In this document: piece after piece, positions 5,108 through 5,831 of the stretch
Position numbering within the stretch: position 1 is the stretch's first letter
Layout of the letters: each line of letters opens with the position of its first letter
Program-made: the position numbers and the translations under genes
The notes under the pieces: generated by a model
The model's input: the letters and a program-made list of their open reading frames with translations, nothing else
Database searches by the model: none
Told to the model about the DNA's origin: nothing
DNA from: Firmicutes bacterium UBA5499
Lineage (GTDB): Bacteria; Bacillota; DTU084
Assembly: GCA_002426275.1 (NCBI GenBank)
Contig: DIPB01000078.1
Location: 1-5,831, forward strand
Length of the DNA: 5,831 bases
Reading direction: 5' to 3'

Positions 5108-5831
5108 TTAAAATACGGGAAGAACCGCTCCCTGATATTTCTCTTCGATGAACTTTTTAACTTTGTCGCTCTTGAGCGCGGCAACTAGCGCTTTCAGATC
5201 TTCCCGCTGCTCGTCGCCTTTGCGCACCGCAACGATATTGGCATAGGTCTTGGCGGCTAAAGAGTCTTTTTCTTCCTTGGCCAGGGAATCTTTATCCACG
5301 TGCAGTCCGGCTTCAATGGCATAATTGCCGTTGATCACCGCAATATCAACGTCTGGCAGAGAACGGGCCAGCTGAGCCGCTTCAATTTCAATGATCTTCA
5401 GGTTTTTGGGATTCTCCGCGACATCGTTCACCGTGGCTTTCAGCCCGGCGTTTTCTCTCAGCTTAATCAGTCCCTGCGCTTCCAGAAGCAGGAGCGCCCT
5501 GGCCTCATTGGTAGTGTCATTTGGCACCGCAACCTTGGCATTGTTTTTCAACTCGGCAAGGCTCTTTGTTTTGCCTGGGTAGATGCCCAGCGGTTCAAAA
5601 TGAACGGCTGCGATGGATACGATATCGGTCTTGTTTTCAGCATTGTAGTCATCCAGATAAGGCTGATGCTGAAAGTAATTGGCATCCAATTCCTTGTCCG
5701 TCAGCTGTTTGTTAGGCTGGATATAATCTGTGAATTCTTTAATTTCCAGTTCATACCCTTGCTCGGCCAAGATCTCTTTGACCACGTTCAAAATCTCCGC
5801 GTGAGGCGTGGGGGTAGCTCCCACCACAATC
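5108..5831 (-). CDS. metQ: Methionine ABC transporter substrate-binding lipoprotein MetQ/NlpA (N-terminus cut by window)
   Basis: This is a periplasmic-type binding protein that, in Gram-positives, is lipid-anchored outside the membrane and delivers methionine to the MetNI transporter. About 240 C-terminal residues are present of roughly 270, so the signal peptide and lipobox cysteine lie beyond base 5831. The GTG at 5825-5827 is an internal valine codon within the conserved IVVGATPTPHAEIL strand, not a start. Family signatures are YIQPNKQLTDKELDANYFQH, QPYLDDYN, HFEPLGIYPGKTKS, VAVPNDTTNEARALLLLEAQ, NPKNLKIIEIEAAQLARSLP, DVDIAVINGNYAIEAGL and the C-terminal FIEEKYQGAVLPVF. The gene ends with TAA and is followed at once by a terminator, so it is the last gene of its unit; metN and metI, if present, should be to the right. 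NlpA paralogues can bind other amino acids, so the ligand is inferred from the family. Confidence 0.95.
   Translation of the reverse strand, partial: IVVGATPTPHAEILNVVKEILAEQGYELEIKEFTDYIQPNKQLTDKELDANYFQHQPYLDDYNAENKTDIVSIAAVHFEPLGIYPGKTKSLAELKNNAKVAVPNDTTNEARALLLLEAQGLIKLRENAGLKATVNDVAENPKNLKIIEIEAAQLARSLPDVDIAVINGNYAIEAGLHVDKDSLAKEEKDSLAAKTYANIVAVRKGDEQREDLKALVAALKSDKVKKFIEEKYQGAVLPVF

Overview
The window looks like a chromosomal segment of an endospore-forming Firmicute, probably of the Clostridia or a related class. The key evidence is a spoIVFA-spoIVFB gene pair, which belongs to the sporulation checkpoint controlling the late mother-cell sigma factor. A membrane pyrophosphatase and a methionine-type NlpA lipoprotein fit an anaerobic Firmicute but do not settle the genus. 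I cannot name a species.

Layout, left to right. (1) Bases 1-1391, plus strand: the C-terminal two thirds of a membrane-bound proton-pumping pyrophosphatase (hppA), cut by the window edge and ending in tandem TAA stops. A possible 37-codon ORF follows. (2) Bases 1499-1545: a perfect 21-bp inverted repeat with a 5-nt loop, lying between hppA and the converging minus-strand genes and most likely a bidirectional terminator. (3) Bases 1546-1743: no convincing gene, but several short inverted repeats and two tiny overlapping minus-strand ORFs. (4) Bases 1744-3238, minus strand: spoIVFA (M23/LytM domain) and spoIVFB (site-2 protease), 16 bp apart, each with a good Shine-Dalgarno sequence, behind a sigma-E-like promoter. 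(5) Bases 3317-3339: an intrinsic terminator for the next minus-strand gene. (6) Bases 3428-4153, minus: a DUF4886/SGNH-hydrolase-like protein. (7) Bases 4125 to about 4994, minus: the remains of an alpha/beta hydrolase, broken by three in-frame stops although the reading frame and catalytic triad survive. (8) Bases 5066-5102: terminator. (9) Bases 5108-5831, minus: a methionine ABC transporter substrate-binding lipoprotein (metQ), lacking its N-terminus because the window ends.

How the genes relate: everything right of 1545 is on the minus strand but splits into three transcription units separated by hairpin terminators: the metQ unit, the hydrolase remnant plus DUF4886 unit, and the spoIVF unit. 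hppA converges on the last. SpoIVFA and SpoIVFB act together at the outer forespore membrane; the other genes have no evident functional link to them. I found no convincing new defence or mobile system. The most unusual points are the nonsense-riddled but frame-conserved hydrolase, the symmetric hairpin carrying stop codons in both arms, the apparently intact metal site in the SpoIVFA-like protein, and the structured gene-free stretch downstream of spoIVFB.
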